Notes: generated by a model from the letters alone, not told the origin. A DNA stretch of 64,000 nucleotides from Rhodanobacter sp. (GCA_040371205.1 AP031382.1:434001-498000), one strand, 5' to 3'; positions 17,162-26,979 are shown, counted from the stretch's first letter. A program made the numbers and translations.

Positions 17162-18832
17162 ATGGCCATTCAAGAAGCCCGCGTACCCGACATCGGCGGC
17201 CACGACAACGTGCCGGTGATCGAGGTGATGATCAAGCCCGGCGACCGCGTCGAGAAAGAGCAGAGCCTGATCACGCTGGAATCGGACAAGGCCACCATGG
17301 AAGTGCCTGCACCGTTCGCGGGCATCGTGAAGGAAGTGAAGGTGAAGCTGGGCCAGGAGGTCTCGGAGGGCGCGCTGATCGCGCTGATCGAGGCCGAAGG
17401 CGCCGCCGCGGCTCCGGCATCCACCCCCGCCCCTGCCCCCGCGGCGGCTGCGCCGGCGCCGGCCCCGGTGGCTGCCGCGCCCCAGGCTGCGGCCGCCAGC
17501 GGCGGCGTGCGCGAGGCGCGCGTGCCCGACATCGGCGGCCACAGCGACGTGCCGGTGATCGAGGTGCTGGTGAAGGTGGGCGACCGCGTCGCCAAGGACC
17601 AGGGCCTGATCACGCTGGAATCGGACAAGGCCACCATGGAAGTGCCCGCGCCGTTCGCCGGTGTGGTGAAGGAATTGAAGCTCAAGCTCGGCGACGAGGT
17701 CTCCGAGGGCGCGGTGATCGCGCTGATCGAGGCCGAAGGCGGCGCCGCGCCGGCTCCCGCGGCGCCGGCTCCCGCGCCTGCCCCGGCGGCGAAGGCGGAA
17801 GAGAAGCCTGCGCCGAAGGGCGGCCGCAGCGTGCTGCCCGGCAATGTGCCGGAGGGCGACGTGCCGCCGCAGGTGCGCCCGCCGTTCGACGCCAACATCG
17901 TGATGCCGGGCGACGCGCCCTACGCCAGCCCCGCGGTGCGCGCTTTCGCGCGCGAGCTGGGTGTGGACATCCAGCAGGTGAAGGGCAGCGCGCGCGGCGG
18001 TCGCATCGTGCGCGAGGACGTCAGCGCCTACGTCAAGCACGCGCTGGCCTCGGGCGCACGGCCGGTGCAGGGCGGCGCGGCCGTCGCTGCCGGCGGCGGC
18101 CTCAACCTGCTGCCGTGGCCGAAGGTGGACTTCAGCAAGTTCGGCCCGGTGGAAGAGAAGCCGCTCTCGCGCATCCAGAAGATTTCTGGCGCCAACCTCG
18201 CGCGCAACTGGGCGATGATCCCACACGTCACCCAGCACGAAGACGCCGACATCACCGAGCTGGAGGCCTTCCGCAAGAACCTCGGGGCCGAGAACAAGGA
18301 CCTCAAGATCACCCCGCTGGTGTTCCAGATGAAGGCGGTGGTGGCGGCGCTGAAGCAGTTCCCGCAGTTCAACGCCTCGCTGGACGAGACCGGCGAGAAG
18401 CTGGTCCTCAAGAAGTACTTCCACGTCGGCATCGCGGTCGATACCCCCGATGGCCTGGTGGTGCCGGTGATCCGCGACGTCGACAAGAAGGGCCTGCTCG
18501 ACCTCGCCCGCGAACTGGGCGAGATCTCGAAGAAGGCGCGCGACAAGAAGCTGGGGCCGAACGACATGTCCGGCGGCTGCTTCTCGATCAGTTCGCTGGG
18601 CGGCATCGGCGGCACGTCGTTCACGCCCATCGTCAACGCGCCGGAAGTGGCCATCCTCGGTGTCTCCAAGTCGGCGATCAAGCCGGTGTGGAATGGCAAG
18701 GAGTTCGCGCCGCGGCTGATCCTGCCGCTGTCGCTGTCCTACGACCACCGGGTGATCGACGGCGCCCTGGCGGCGCGCTTCGCCGCCTTCCTCGCCCAGC
18801 AGCTGGGCGACATCCGCCGCCTGCTGCTCTGA
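17162..18832 (+). CDS. aceF: Dihydrolipoyllysine acetyltransferase (pyruvate dehydrogenase E2)
   Basis: A 556-aa E2 core subunit that transfers acetyl groups to CoA. Two lipoyl domains (about 1-78 and 117-193) carry ESDKATMEV with the lipoylated lysines at 43 and 156. Each is followed by a flexible Ala/Pro linker. A peripheral-subunit-binding domain lies near 254-292 ([17 protein letters not shown]). The catalytic domain ends in [17 protein letters not shown] with the active-site His. The ATG follows CAGGAGACACC. It heads an operon with an MscS channel gene and lpd. Confidence 0.97.
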   Translation: MAIQEARVPDIGGHDNVPVIEVMIKPGDRVEKEQSLITLESDKATMEVPAPFAGIVKEVKVKLGQEVSEGALIALIEAEGAAAAPASTPAPAPAAAAPAPAPVAAAPQAAAASGGVREARVPDIGGHSDVPVIEVLVKVGDRVAKDQGLITLESDKATMEVPAPFAGVVKELKLKLGDEVSEGAVIALIEAEGGAAPAPAAPAPAPAPAAKAEEKPAPKGGRSVLPGNVPEGDVPPQVRPPFDANIVMPGDAPYASPAVRAFARELGVDIQQVKGSARGGRIVREDVSAYVKHALASGARPVQGGAAVAAGGGLNLLPWPKVDFSKFGPVEEKPLSRIQKISGANLARNWAMIPHVTQHEDADITELEAFRKNLGAENKDLKITPLVFQMKAVVAALKQFPQFNASLDETGEKLVLKKYFHVGIAVDTPDGLVVPVIRDVDKKGLLDLARELGEISKKARDKKLGPNDMSGGCFSISSLGGIGGTSFTPIVNAPEVAILGVSKSAIKPVWNGKEFAPRLILPLSLSYDHRVIDGALAARFAAFLAQQLGDIRRLLL

Positions 18833-18845
18833 CCGGGAGCGCCGG

Positions 18846-19934
18846 GTGACCGCCCTCCGCTCGGGCGATCCGCTGACCCAGGTGCGCGCCGCCGTGCCGC
18901 ACACCTGGGAAGACGGCGTGCGCCAGTTCAACGAGTGGATGAACGTCAAGCTGCTGGACATGAGCGGGGTGAGGGTCACCGTCGGCTCGGTGCTGGCGGC
19001 GGTGCTGGTGCTGGTGGTGTTCCTGCTGCTGTCCTCGTTCTTCCGCCGCCTGCTGCGGCGCTACGTGGAGCGGCACGACAACCTCGATTTGTCCTCGGTC
19101 TACACGGTGGAGCGGCTGACCCACTACCTGCTGCTGCTGGTCGGCGTGCTGATGGCGCTGAACGCGTCCGGCATCCCGATCGCCAAGTTCACCGTGTTCG
19201 CCGGTGCGCTGGGCGTAGGCCTGGGCTTCGGCCTGCAGGCGATCTTCAACAACTTCGTCTCCGGCCTGATCCTGCTGTTCGACCGCAGCCTCAAGGTGGG
19301 CGATTTCGTCGAGCTGGCTTCGGGCGTGCACGGCAACGTGCGCGAGATCCGCATCCGCGCCACGCTGATCACCACCAACGACGACATCGACATCCTGGTG
19401 CCCAACTCCGAGTTCGTCACCGGCCGGGTGGTGAACTGGACGCTGCGCGAGGCCGCGCGCCGGCTCAAGGTGCCGTTCGGCGTGGCCTACGGCACCGACA
19501 AGGAACTGGTGAAGAAGGCCGCGCTCGAAGCCGCGGCGGCCGTGCCGTTCACGCTGGCCATGGACGGTCCGCGCGGACCGCAGGTATGGCTGTGCGGCTT
19601 CGGCGACTCCTCGCTCGATTTCCAGCTGGTGGTCTGGCTCGATGCCGAAGCGACCCGGCGACCGGGCTCGGTCACCGCCGCATACTACTGGGCGCTGCAC
19701 ACCGCGCTGGAGAAATACGGCATCGAGATTCCGTTCCCGCAGCGCGACCTGCACGTGCGCAGCTGGGCCCGCCGGCCAGCTCCGGAGCCGGTGGCCGCAG
19801 ACCCGCAAGCAGGGGGCGCCGGTCCCGATCCCGACAAGGGCAACGACGCCGCGCGCGACGTCACCAGTCACATGAAGCCGTCCAGCGAGACGGCGCCCCG
19901 TTCCCCCGAACCCGACCCGGGCGTCGCTCGCTGA
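18846..19934 (+). CDS. MscS-family mechanosensitive ion channel
   Basis: A 362-aa protein. Two to three membrane helices (about 40-62, 85-105 and 112-140) end in the pore-lining pattern GALGVGLGFGLQAIFNNFVSG. The MscS beta domain follows (FDRSLKVGDFVEL, then NDDIDILVPNSEFVTGRVVNW) and a mixed C-terminal domain. The tail after residue 310 is Pro/Asp-rich and low complexity. It should release solutes on osmotic downshock. It starts with GTG after CGGGAGC, 13 bases from aceF, and precedes lpd by 27 bases. Its place between E2 and E3 genes is unusual. Confidence 0.9.
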   Translation: MTALRSGDPLTQVRAAVPHTWEDGVRQFNEWMNVKLLDMSGVRVTVGSVLAAVLVLVVFLLLSSFFRRLLRRYVERHDNLDLSSVYTVERLTHYLLLLVGVLMALNASGIPIAKFTVFAGALGVGLGFGLQAIFNNFVSGLILLFDRSLKVGDFVELASGVHGNVREIRIRATLITTNDDIDILVPNSEFVTGRVVNWTLREAARRLKVPFGVAYGTDKELVKKAALEAAAAVPFTLAMDGPRGPQVWLCGFGDSSLDFQLVVWLDAEATRRPGSVTAAYYWALHTALEKYGIEIPFPQRDLHVRSWARRPAPEPVAADPQAGGAGPDPDKGNDAARDVTSHMKPSSETAPRSPEPDPGVAR

Positions 19935-19961
19935 CGCCTCGCAACGCAAAGGAAACACACC

Positions 19962-21731
19962 ATGGCCAACACGCTCGAGATCAAGGTTCCCGACATCGGC
20001 GGTCACGACAACGTGCCGGTGATCGAGGTGCTGGTGAAGCCCGGCGACACCGTGGCGAAAGAGCAGAGCCTCATCACGCTGGAGTCGGACAAGGCCACGA
20101 TGGAGGTGCCGTCCAGCGCCGCCGGCACGGTGAAGGAACTCAAGGTGAAGCTGGGCGACGAGGTGTCCGAGGGCACGGTGATCCTGCTGCTCGAGACCGA
20201 CGGTGCCGCCGCGGCGCCGGCCGCGCCCGCTGCTGCGCCGGCGCAGGCTCCCGCACCGGCCCCTGCGCCGAAGGCGGAATCGAAGGCGCCGCAGGCCGCC
20301 AGCGCCTCCGGCCGCACCGCGGACATCACCTGCCAGCTCGTCGTGCTCGGCTCCGGTCCCGGCGGCTACTCCGGCGCGTTCCGCGCCGCCGACCTCGGCC
20401 TCGACACCGTGCTGGTGGAGCGCTACGACACGCTGGGCGGCGTCTGCCTCAACGTGGGCTGCATCCCGTCCAAGGCGCTCTTGCACGCCGCCGCGGTGAT
20501 CGACGAGGCCGAGGCGATGGCCGCGCACGGCGTCAGCTTCGGCAAGCCCAAGCTCGACATCGACAAGCTGCGCGACTTCAAGGCCGGCGTGGTCGGCCAG
20601 CTCACCAAGGGGCTGGCCGGCATGGCCAAGCAGCGCAAGGTGCGCACCGTGACCGGCACGGGCACGTTCGTGTCGCCGCACGAGATGGAAGTCCAGACGG
20701 CCGAAGGCACCAAGCTCATCCGCTTCGAGCAGGCGATCATCGCTGCTGGCTCGCAGTCGGTGAAGCTGCCCGCGTTCCCGTGGGACGACCCGCGCGTGGT
20801 GGATTCCACCGGTGCGCTGGAGCTGAAGGACGTGCCCGGCAAGCTGCTGGTGGTCGGCGGCGGCATCATCGGCCTGGAGATGGCCACGGTGTACGCCGCG
20901 CTGGGCAGCGAAGTGACCGTGGTCGAGTTCATGGACCAGATCATCCCCGGCGCCGACGCCGACCTGATTAAGCCGCTGGCCAAGCGCCTGGGCGGCAAGC
21001 TCAAGGGTATCCACCTCAAGACCAAGGTGACCGAGGCCAAGGCCGGCAAGAAGGGCATCGAGGTCAAGTACGAGGGCGAGAGCATCCCCGACACCAGCGT
21101 GTTCGACCGTGTGCTGGTGGCGGTGGGCCGCTCGCCCAACGGCCACAAGATCGGCGCCGACAAGGCCGGCGTGGCGGTGACCGAGCGCGGCTTCATCAAT
21201 GTCGACACGCAGCTGCGCACCAACGTGCCGCACATCTTCGCCATCGGCGACATCGTCGGCCAGCCGATGCTGGCGCACAAGGCGGTGCATGAGGCGCACG
21301 TGGCGGCGGAGGTCGCGGCGGGCCACAAGGCGCACTTCGACGCACGCGTGATCCCGTCGGTGGCCTACACCAACCCGGAGGTGGCCTGGGTCGGCGTCAC
21401 CGAACGCGAGGCGAAGGAGAAGGGCCTCAAGGTCGGCGTGGGCAAGTTCCCGTGGGCGGCGTCCGGCCGCGCCATCGGCATCGCGCGCACCGAGGGCTTC
21501 ACCAAGCTGATCTTCGACGAGGCTACCCACCGCATCGTCGGCGGCGCCGTGGTCGGCGTGAACGCGGGCGAGCTGATCTCCGAGCTGGCGCTGGCGGTGG
21601 AGATGGGCGCCGAGGCGGCCGACATCGCGCTCACCGTGCACCCGCACCCCACGCTGGGCGAATCGGTGGGCATGGCGGCCGAGGTCTACGAAGGCACCAT
21701 CACCGACCTGTACATTCCGAAGAAGAAGTAA
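19962..21731 (+). CDS. lpd: Dihydrolipoyl dehydrogenase with N-terminal lipoyl domain (E3)
   Basis: A 589-aa E3 flavoprotein that reoxidises the dihydrolipoyl groups of E2 with NAD+. The first 80 residues form a lipoyl domain (ESDKATMEV, Lys44), nearly the same as those in aceF. An Ala/Pro linker (about 83-115) joins it to the enzyme. Key motifs are the FAD-binding [11 protein letters not shown], the redox-active disulfide CLNVGCIP near 162-167, the NAD-binding [10 protein letters not shown], and the catalytic HPHPTLGE near the C-terminus. Lipoyl-bearing E3 is known in several Proteobacteria. Confidence 0.97.
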   Translation: MANTLEIKVPDIGGHDNVPVIEVLVKPGDTVAKEQSLITLESDKATMEVPSSAAGTVKELKVKLGDEVSEGTVILLLETDGAAAAPAAPAAAPAQAPAPAPAPKAESKAPQAASASGRTADITCQLVVLGSGPGGYSGAFRAADLGLDTVLVERYDTLGGVCLNVGCIPSKALLHAAAVIDEAEAMAAHGVSFGKPKLDIDKLRDFKAGVVGQLTKGLAGMAKQRKVRTVTGTGTFVSPHEMEVQTAEGTKLIRFEQAIIAAGSQSVKLPAFPWDDPRVVDSTGALELKDVPGKLLVVGGGIIGLEMATVYAALGSEVTVVEFMDQIIPGADADLIKPLAKRLGGKLKGIHLKTKVTEAKAGKKGIEVKYEGESIPDTSVFDRVLVAVGRSPNGHKIGADKAGVAVTERGFINVDTQLRTNVPHIFAIGDIVGQPMLAHKAVHEAHVAAEVAAGHKAHFDARVIPSVAYTNPEVAWVGVTEREAKEKGLKVGVGKFPWAASGRAIGIARTEGFTKLIFDEATHRIVGGAVVGVNAGELISELALAVEMGAEAADIALTVHPHPTLGESVGMAAEVYEGTITDLYIPKKK

Positions 21732-21746
21732 GCGCGCATCGCTCCG

Positions 21747-21778
21747 CAAAAGGCCCGGCTTGTGCCGGGCCTTTTGCA
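21747..21778. terminator. Intrinsic terminator after lpd
   Basis: A perfect 14-bp stem (21747-21760 with 21765-21778) around a TTGT loop, with A-run on the left and T-run on the right. It can serve both lpd (+) and the convergent ohr (-). Confidence 0.92.
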
Positions 21779-21807
21779 TGCGGTTGCCGCGGGTCGCAAT
21801 CGCCGGA

Positions 21808-22233
21808 TCAGACTACGGTGAGCTTCACGTCGATGTTGCCGCGGGTGGCGTTGGAGTAGGGGCACACGATGTGGGCCTTCTGCACCAGCGTTTCCACTTC
21901 CTCGCGCGGCAGGCCGGGGACGTGGATCTTCAGCTCGACCTCGATGCCGAAGCCGGTGGGGATCTGGCCGATGCCGACCGCGCCTTCGATGGTGGTGTCG
22001 GCGGGGAGTGCGCGCTTGTCCTGGCCGGCGACGAACTTCAGTGCGCCCAGGAAGCAGGCCGAATAGCCGGCCGCGAACAACTGCTCGGGATTGGTGCCGG
22101 TGGCGCCGTTGCCGCCGAGTTCCTTCGGCACGGTCAGTTTGACGTCGAGCACGCCGTCGGAGGAGGTGGCGTGGCCGTCGCGGCCGCCGGTGGCCTTGGC
22201 GTGGGCGCGGTACAGGACTTTTTCGATGGACAT
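21808..22233 (-). CDS. ohr: Organic hydroperoxide resistance protein (Ohr)
   Basis: A 141-aa OsmC/Ohr-family thiol peroxidase that detoxifies organic and fatty-acid hydroperoxides. Both catalytic cysteines are present, in [10 protein letters not shown] and [14 protein letters not shown]. The conserved Arg is probably the one in the RALPADTT loop. The start is the ATG at 22233 ([17 protein letters not shown]), the normal Ohr N-terminus. It lies downstream of ohrR on the same strand, with an OhrR-type palindrome in its promoter region. Confidence 0.95.
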   Translation of the reverse strand: MSIEKVLYRAHAKATGGRDGHATSSDGVLDVKLTVPKELGGNGATGTNPEQLFAAGYSACFLGALKFVAGQDKRALPADTTIEGAVGIGQIPTGFGIEVELKIHVPGLPREEVETLVQKAHIVCPYSNATRGNIDVKLTVV

Positions 22234-22312
22234 GATGGTTGCCTCGTAATGGCCGGACTGCGGGGGAGTCGATCGGGGTGGTCCGGCAAACCTCGTCGAT
22301 AATGGACTATTG

Positions 22313-22326
22313 AATAGCGTGCTATT
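22313..22326. promoter_or_regulatory. OhrR-type operator upstream of ohr
   Basis: AATAGCGTGCTATT, a 14-bp near-perfect palindrome about 80 bases upstream of the ohr start. The complementary strand reads AATAGCACGCTATT and shares 12 bases (TAGCACGCTATT) with the site in front of ohrR, so both are probably bound by the same repressor. Confidence 0.75.
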
Positions 22327-22360
22327 TATGTGGAGGAGAGAGGCGCCCGGCGCTGCCGGA

Positions 22361-22816
22361 TCAATCCGCATCGGCCAGGTGTCCGCGCAACCGCTCCAGG
22401 TCGCGCTTCAGCGCGCGCAGTTCGTTTGGCGTGCAGCCGGCGGCACAGAACAATCCCGCCGGCACGGCGGCCGCACGCTTCTTCAGCGAGTGGCCCTTGG
22501 CGGTCAGGCTGATCACCACCTGGCGTTCGTCCTCGGCCGAACGCTCGCGGACGAGCAGGCCGGTGGCCGCCAGCCGCTTGAGCAACGGCGTAAGGGTGGC
22601 CGAGTCGAGGTACAGGCGGGCGCCGATCTCGGACACGGTCAACCCGTCGCGCTCCCACAACACCAGCATCACCAGGTACTGCGGATAGGTGAGATCGAGT
22701 TCGGTCAGCAGCTTGCGGTACACCTTGCCCATCGCCAGGTTCGCCGAGTAGAGGGCGAAGCACAGCTGCTGGTCCAGCAGCAAAGGCGGGGTGGTGGCGG
22801 CGCGCTGTGTAGTCAT
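22361..22816 (-). CDS. ohrR: MarR-family organic peroxide sensor OhrR
   Basis: A 151-aa winged-helix repressor. The N-terminal [19 protein letters not shown] contains the single reactive cysteine (Cys19) at the conserved OhrR position. The recognition helix and wing are [19 protein letters not shown] and [14 protein letters not shown]. Two more cysteines near the C-terminus (LFCAAGC) could resolve the oxidised one, as in 2-Cys OhrR proteins. A promoter with an overlapping operator lies just upstream, so it should repress itself and ohr until organic peroxide oxidises it. Confidence 0.93.
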   Translation of the reverse strand: MTTQRAATTPPLLLDQQLCFALYSANLAMGKVYRKLLTELDLTYPQYLVMLVLWERDGLTVSEIGARLYLDSATLTPLLKRLAATGLLVRERSAEDERQVVISLTAKGHSLKKRAAAVPAGLFCAAGCTPNELRALKRDLERLRGHLADAD

Positions 22817-22823
22817 GGACTAC

Positions 22824-22852
22824 TATATAGCACGCTATTTAATCTTGAGCAA
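22824..22852 (-). promoter_or_regulatory. ohrR promoter with overlapping OhrR operator
   Basis: Read on the minus strand: -35 TTGCTC (22847-22852), a 17-base spacer, then -10 TATATA (22824-22829), only 7 bases before the ATG. The operator palindrome (22826-22839) covers the spacer and -10, which is a layout for direct repression. The transcript leader would be very short. Confidence 0.7.
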
Positions 22853-22986
22853 ACTTTATGACCTTGCCGCGATGCCGGGGTCAAGTGCGCCACCCGGCCA
22901 TGCAACGCACCGGCAGCGTTTCGGTTTGCGCCAATGGCGTGCCCGTGTTCCGACGGGATATTTTGGGTGCGGACGGTTCGGCGGCC

Positions 22987-23394
22987 TCACATCACGCAAG
23001 TCGCCACCCCGAAACCCACGCCCATCACTACCGCCACCGCAACGCACGCGCTTGCCATCCGCACCCGCCGCGCATCCACCCGCGGCGTGAGTCTCCAGAT
23101 CAGCGCCGCTCCCGCCAGCATGTCCGCCACCAGCACCCAGCGCAGCAGTCCCGAAGCCAGCAGCGGCCGGAACGGCGGATGCAGGTGGCCCTCGTAGGCC
23201 GCCACGCCGACCACCAGCAACATCCCGAGCAGGGTCCACAGCAGGCAGGCGAGGTAGATGCGGTTGAACACCACGTTGCAGCGTTCGGTCCAGCGCAGCA
23301 CCACCCAGGCGATCAGTGCGCAGAACAGTGCGGCGATGCTGCCGTAGAGCACCCACCACACCAGGCTGCTGACGACGGTAAGCAGGGCATTCAT
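22987..23394 (-). CDS. Small integral membrane protein, function unknown
   Basis: A 135-aa protein with about four hydrophobic helices (near 5-30, 42-65, 80-100 and 110-132). No known motif. It overlaps the upstream DUF962 gene by 4 bases (ATGA), so it is translated in the same operon. Role unknown. Confidence 0.7.
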   Translation of the reverse strand: MNALLTVVSSLVWWVLYGSIAALFCALIAWVVLRWTERCNVVFNRIYLACLLWTLLGMLLVVGVAAYEGHLHPPFRPLLASGLLRWVLVADMLAGAALIWRLTPRVDARRVRMASACVAVAVVMGVGFGVATCVM

Positions 23395-23882
23395 GCGACG
23401 TGCTTGAAGCCGAGCCGGCGCAGCAGCTTGGCCATCAGCCATGCGGGACCGATCAGCAAATAGGCGAGGTCGGTGAGGAAGCTGGGCTTGCGTCCCTCGA
23501 ACTGGTGGCCGATGAACTGGCCGATCCACGCCACCACGAACACGCCGACGGCGAGCCAGCGGAGATCGGCCGCACCGAGCTGCGCGTAGAGGACGTTGGT
23601 GAGCAGGCCGAGTGCGGCGAACGCGACCAGCAGCGCCAGCGCCAGTACGCGCGCGCGCTTCCAGTACCAGTAGAACGCCAGCACCATCGCCGCCACCGCC
23701 CAGGCGCCGGGGCGCAGCCAGTCGCGCGGCACGGGCAGGGTCCACAGGAGCGCGATCACCGACCAGACGATGGGCGGCACGCAGCACCAGTGGAAAACCT
23801 GATTGACCGGGTTGCGGTGGTCGCTGCTGTAGCTGTCCAGCCAGTCCTGCATGCTGCGCGGGTTTGCGGCTTGCGTGGTCAT
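23391..23882 (-). CDS. DUF962 / Mpo1-like membrane protein
   Basis: A 163-aa protein with four membrane segments. The N-terminal WLDSYSSDHRNPVNQVFHWC and the C-terminal WIGQFIGHQFEGRKPSFL are hallmarks of the DUF962/YGL010w family. The yeast member Mpo1 is an Fe2+-dependent dioxygenase acting in 2-hydroxy fatty acid alpha-oxidation, and the conserved His residues are present here. The bacterial role is not established. The start at 23882 (MTTQAANPRSM) is chosen over an upstream in-frame ATG. Confidence 0.85.
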   Translation of the reverse strand: MTTQAANPRSMQDWLDSYSSDHRNPVNQVFHWCCVPPIVWSVIALLWTLPVPRDWLRPGAWAVAAMVLAFYWYWKRARVLALALLVAFAALGLLTNVLYAQLGAADLRWLAVGVFVVAWIGQFIGHQFEGRKPSFLTDLAYLLIGPAWLMAKLLRRLGFKHVA

Positions 23883-23949
23883 GATGCGTTCCCCGGGGGA
23901 TTCAGGGTGCAATAGCAGCACGCCAGCGACGGCCATCGCAAGCCGGGGC

Positions 23950-24846
23950 TCAGGCCAGCCGGATATCCGCCAGCCGCTCCAGCGCTTCGGCGTACTTCGC
24001 GGCGGTACGCGCGATCACCTCGTCGGGGATCGTCGGGCCGGGCGGGGTCTTGTCCCAGCCCTGCGCCTCCAGCCAGTCGCGCACGAACTGCTTGTCATAG
24101 CTGGGCGGGCTGATGCCGACCTGGTAGCTGTCGGCAGGCCAGTAGCGCGTGGAGTCCGGCGTGAGCATCTCGTCCATCACGTAGAGCTTGCCGTCGGCGT
24201 CGGTGCCGAACTCGAACTTGGTGTCGGCGAGGATGATGCCGCGTTCGGCCGCATACGCGGCGGCCCAGCGATAGATGGCCAGCGTGGCGTCGCGCACCTG
24301 TTCGGCCAGCTCGCGGCCCACCTTGTCGACCATCACGTCGAAGCTCACATTCTCGTCGTGGTCGCCCACCGCGGCCTTGGTCGACGGCGTGAAGATCGGT
24401 TCGGGCAGCTGCTGCGCCTGCTTGAGGCCGGCGGGCAGGGCGATGCCGCATACCGCGCCGGTCTTCTGGTAGTCCTTCCAGCCCGAGCCGATGAGGTAGC
24501 CGCGCGCGATGGCTTCCACCGGCACCGGCTTCAGGCGGCGCGTGACCACGGCGCGCTTTTCGTAGAGCGCGAGGTCGGTGCCGGGCGGCAGCACGTCGGC
24601 CAGCGGTACGTCGAGCAGGTGGTTGGGGATCAGGTGCGCGGTCTTGCCGAACCAGAAGTTGGAGATCTGCGTGAGCATCTCGCCCTTGCCGGGAATCGGG
24701 TTGGGCAGCACCACGTCGAACGCGGAAAGCCGGTCGGTGGCCACCATCAGCAGGCGCTGGTCGTCCAGCGCGTAGACGTCGCGCACCTTGCCGCGATGGA
24801 TCAGTTCCAGGCCGGGCAGGTTCGATTGCGGCAGGGTGGTGGGCAC
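23950..24846 (-). CDS. purC: Phosphoribosylaminoimidazole-succinocarboxamide synthase
   Basis: A 298-aa SAICAR synthetase, step 8 of IMP synthesis, joining aspartate to CAIR with ATP. Visible motifs are the N-terminal [11 protein letters not shown], the ATP-site segment [19 protein letters not shown], the signature [12 protein letters not shown], and [15 protein letters not shown]. The length matches the longer SAICAR synthetases found in fungi and many Gram-negatives. A single-gene unit with a TACAAT element upstream. Confidence 0.97.
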   Translation of the reverse strand: MPTTLPQSNLPGLELIHRGKVRDVYALDDQRLLMVATDRLSAFDVVLPNPIPGKGEMLTQISNFWFGKTAHLIPNHLLDVPLADVLPPGTDLALYEKRAVVTRRLKPVPVEAIARGYLIGSGWKDYQKTGAVCGIALPAGLKQAQQLPEPIFTPSTKAAVGDHDENVSFDVMVDKVGRELAEQVRDATLAIYRWAAAYAAERGIILADTKFEFGTDADGKLYVMDEMLTPDSTRYWPADSYQVGISPPSYDKQFVRDWLEAQGWDKTPPGPTIPDEVIARTAAKYAEALERLADIRLA

Positions 24847-24878
24847 GACGGCAGTTCCGGGGCGAAGGGGGAATGCGC

Positions 24879-24884
24879 ATTGTA
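24879..24884 (-). promoter_or_regulatory. Candidate -10 element of purC
   Basis: TACAAT on the minus strand, 33 bases before the purC ATG, in the same GCTACAATGCG context as the MFS promoter. No PurR-like box was recognised. Confidence 0.4.
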
Positions 24885-24962
24885 GCGGCTGGCGCCGGCG
24901 TCGCCGCGGTGGATCGCGGGTGGCGCTGCTAGAATTCGCGGCTTTGAAGCCGGCGTTCGTCG

Positions 24963-25280
24963 ATGCGCATCCTGCTGACCATGGCCCTTGGCCTTTTCGC
25001 CGCCCTTCCGGGATGGGCGCAGACGGCGCCGCCCAGGCCGTCGCGGCTGGGGCTGTGCGCGGCGTGTCACGGCGAGACCGGGACGGCCGTCATGCCCGGT
25101 GCGCCCAATCTGGCCGGGCAGCGGCTGGATTACCTGCGTGAGGCCTTGAAGCATTACCGCGACGGCAGCCGCGACGTGCCGGTGATGCGCGCGGCCATCG
25201 GTCCGCTCAGCGACGCCGAGCTGGATGCCGTGTTGCGCTGGTACAGCGCGCAGACTCCGACGCCGGCGGGCAAACCATGA
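24963..25280 (+). CDS. Small periplasmic class I cytochrome c
   Basis: A 105-aa protein with a Sec signal peptide (cleavage after GWAQ, about residue 20). One haem c motif CAACH is followed by [17 protein letters not shown], typical of the small c4/c5-like electron carriers. The likely distal ligand is the Met in DVPVMRAAI. It probably moves electrons to a terminal oxidase or peroxidase. Its stop overlaps the next ATG by 4 bases. Confidence 0.88.
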   Translation: MRILLTMALGLFAALPGWAQTAPPRPSRLGLCAACHGETGTAVMPGAPNLAGQRLDYLREALKHYRDGSRDVPVMRAAIGPLSDAELDAVLRWYSAQTPTPAGKP

Positions 25281-26077
25281 GTTTCACCTACACGCTTTGG
25301 TTCGGCTTCTTCGGCCTGCTGATCGGCCACCTGCCCGGCGCCATCACCGGCGCGGTGATCGGCTTCGTGTTCGACAACCTGCGCCACAGCCAGCGCATGC
25401 AGGCCACGCCGGAGGCGGGCGGCTTCGTCGGGCCGCTGTTCGCCCTGCTCGGCGCGGTGGCCAAATCGGACGGCCGCGTGTCCGAGGCGGAAATCGCCAT
25501 CGCCGAGCGCATGATGACGCGCATGGGCCTGGACGCCGCGCAGCGCCAGCAGGCGATCGCCAGCTTCAACGCCGGCAAGCAAGCGGAATTCGACGTCACG
25601 CCCACCATCGACGGCCTGCGCCGTTGGGTCGGCCTGCGCCGCGACCATGCCTTTCCGGTGCTGGACGTGGTGATCGACACCGTGCTCGCGGAAGGCAATC
25701 CCGCGCCGGAGAAGATGGCGATACTGCGCCAACTTGCCTTCGCCCTGCGGGTCAGCGACATGGAGCTGATGGCGCTGATGGCGATGAAGGGCTATGCGTG
25801 GAACGCCGGCGGCGCGCACGGCCGCGGCGGCCAGAGCTATGGCGGCTACGTGCCGCCGCAGCGCAATACCCAGGGGCCCGATCCCTACGCTGTGCTCGGC
25901 ATCGACCGCAGCGCCGACGACCGCGCGGTGAAGCGCGCCTACCGCAAGCTGATTTCCGAACACCACCCCGACCGCCTCGGCGACCTGCCCGAGGCGATGC
26001 GCAAGCAGGCTGAGGCGCGCGCCAGCGAGATCAACGCGGCCTACGAGCGCATCAAGGCGGAACGCGGCTTCAAATAA
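25277..26077 (+). CDS. DjlA-like membrane-anchored TerB/J-domain protein
   Basis: A 266-aa protein. An N-terminal membrane helix (about 6-35, glycine-rich) is followed by a TerB-like helical domain (about 50-175, AVAKSDGRVSEAEIAIAERM). A Gly/Tyr-rich linker leads to a C-terminal J domain (about 205-262) with the HPD motif in ISEHHPDRLG. This is the DjlA order. It should recruit and stimulate DnaK at the membrane. Translationally coupled to the cytochrome c gene. Confidence 0.9.
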   Translation: MSFTYTLWFGFFGLLIGHLPGAITGAVIGFVFDNLRHSQRMQATPEAGGFVGPLFALLGAVAKSDGRVSEAEIAIAERMMTRMGLDAAQRQQAIASFNAGKQAEFDVTPTIDGLRRWVGLRRDHAFPVLDVVIDTVLAEGNPAPEKMAILRQLAFALRVSDMELMALMAMKGYAWNAGGAHGRGGQSYGGYVPPQRNTQGPDPYAVLGIDRSADDRAVKRAYRKLISEHHPDRLGDLPEAMRKQAEARASEINAAYERIKAERGFK

Positions 26078-26092
26078 CCGGGAAGCACGAGC

Positions 26093-26761
26093 ATGAGCAA
26101 GCAATCCCCCATCATTGCCCCCTCCATCCTCGCCGCCGACTTCGCGCGGCTGGGCGAGGACACCGCCGCGGCCTTGGCCGCCGGCGCGGACTGGGTGCAT
26201 TTCGACGTGATGGACAACCATTACGTGCCCAACCTCACCATCGGCCCGATGGTGCTGCAGTCGCTGCGCAAGTACGGCATCGCCGCGCCCATCGACGTGC
26301 ACCTGATGGTGAAGCCGGTGGACCGCATCGTGCCCGATTTCGCCAAGGCCGGCGCCAGCCTGATCAGCTTCCACCCCGAAGCCAGCGAGCACGTCGACCG
26401 CACCATCGGCCTGATCAAGGACTCCGGCTGCAAGGCCGGCCTGGTGTTCAACCCCGCCACCTCGCTGGATTGCCTGGACTACGTGCTGGGCAAGCTCGAC
26501 CTGGTGCTGATCATGTCGGTGAACCCCGGTTTCGGCGGGCAGAAGTTCATCCCGATGGCGCTGGAGAAGCTGCGCCGCGTGCGCCGCATGATCGACGAGC
26601 GCGGCCTGCCGGTGCGGCTGGAGGTGGACGGCGGCGTCACCGCGGAGAACATCGGTGCCATCGCCGCCGCGGGCGCAGACACCTTCGTCGCCGGTTCGGC
26701 GATCTTCCACGCCAAGGACTACCGTGCCGAGATTGCCGCGATGCGCGAAGCCATCGGCTGA
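26093..26761 (+). CDS. rpe: Ribulose-phosphate 3-epimerase
   Basis: A 222-aa TIM-barrel enzyme interconverting ribulose-5-phosphate and xylulose-5-phosphate. All signatures are present: [16 protein letters not shown], the metal/catalytic site [37 protein letters not shown], and [11 protein letters not shown] with the second catalytic Asp. It starts 15 bases after the djlA-like gene and is probably in the same transcript. Confidence 0.97.
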   Translation: MSKQSPIIAPSILAADFARLGEDTAAALAAGADWVHFDVMDNHYVPNLTIGPMVLQSLRKYGIAAPIDVHLMVKPVDRIVPDFAKAGASLISFHPEASEHVDRTIGLIKDSGCKAGLVFNPATSLDCLDYVLGKLDLVLIMSVNPGFGGQKFIPMALEKLRRVRRMIDERGLPVRLEVDGGVTAENIGAIAAAGADTFVAGSAIFHAKDYRAEIAAMREAIG

Positions 26762-26777
26762 AGCTTCCTGCGGACGG

Positions 26778-26812
26778 CAAAAAGCCCCGGCGCGGAGAGA
26801 CCGCGCCGGGGC
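26778..26812 (-). terminator. Strong minus-strand intrinsic terminator
   Basis: A 12-bp perfect GC-rich stem (26784-26795 with 26801-26812) and a 5-nt loop. The A-run 26779-26783 becomes a U-tract only when read on the minus strand. It therefore cannot end rpe, but could end a minus-strand transcript coming from the right. Confidence 0.75.
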
Positions 26813-26979
26813 AAACGTCGTGGTATGACGTGCGAGGAGACACCATCGACCGACGCCTTGGCGCGGATGCGTCCGCTGGGGAGGGATGCGCCGCATCCGC
26901 GCCATCCACGGCAATGGAAGGGCGTCAGTCGATGATTGAGACAAGCCGTCGCCGGAATGGTTCCCGAAAAAGCGCGGCG

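Noticed and set aside
18678-21779. A 1033-codon open frame antisense to mscS and lpd, and similar long frames at 57049-60696 (+), 58318-61722 (-) and 1481-3358 (+).
   Set aside because: These run opposite or out of phase to well-recognised genes, are very rich in Arg/His/Gln/Pro, and show no domain. They are expected shadows in DNA with this GC content.
26778-26812. The hairpin 17 bases past rpe as the rpe terminator.
   Set aside because: The U-tract is only on the minus strand; on the plus strand the stem is followed by GCAAACG-like sequence without Ts.
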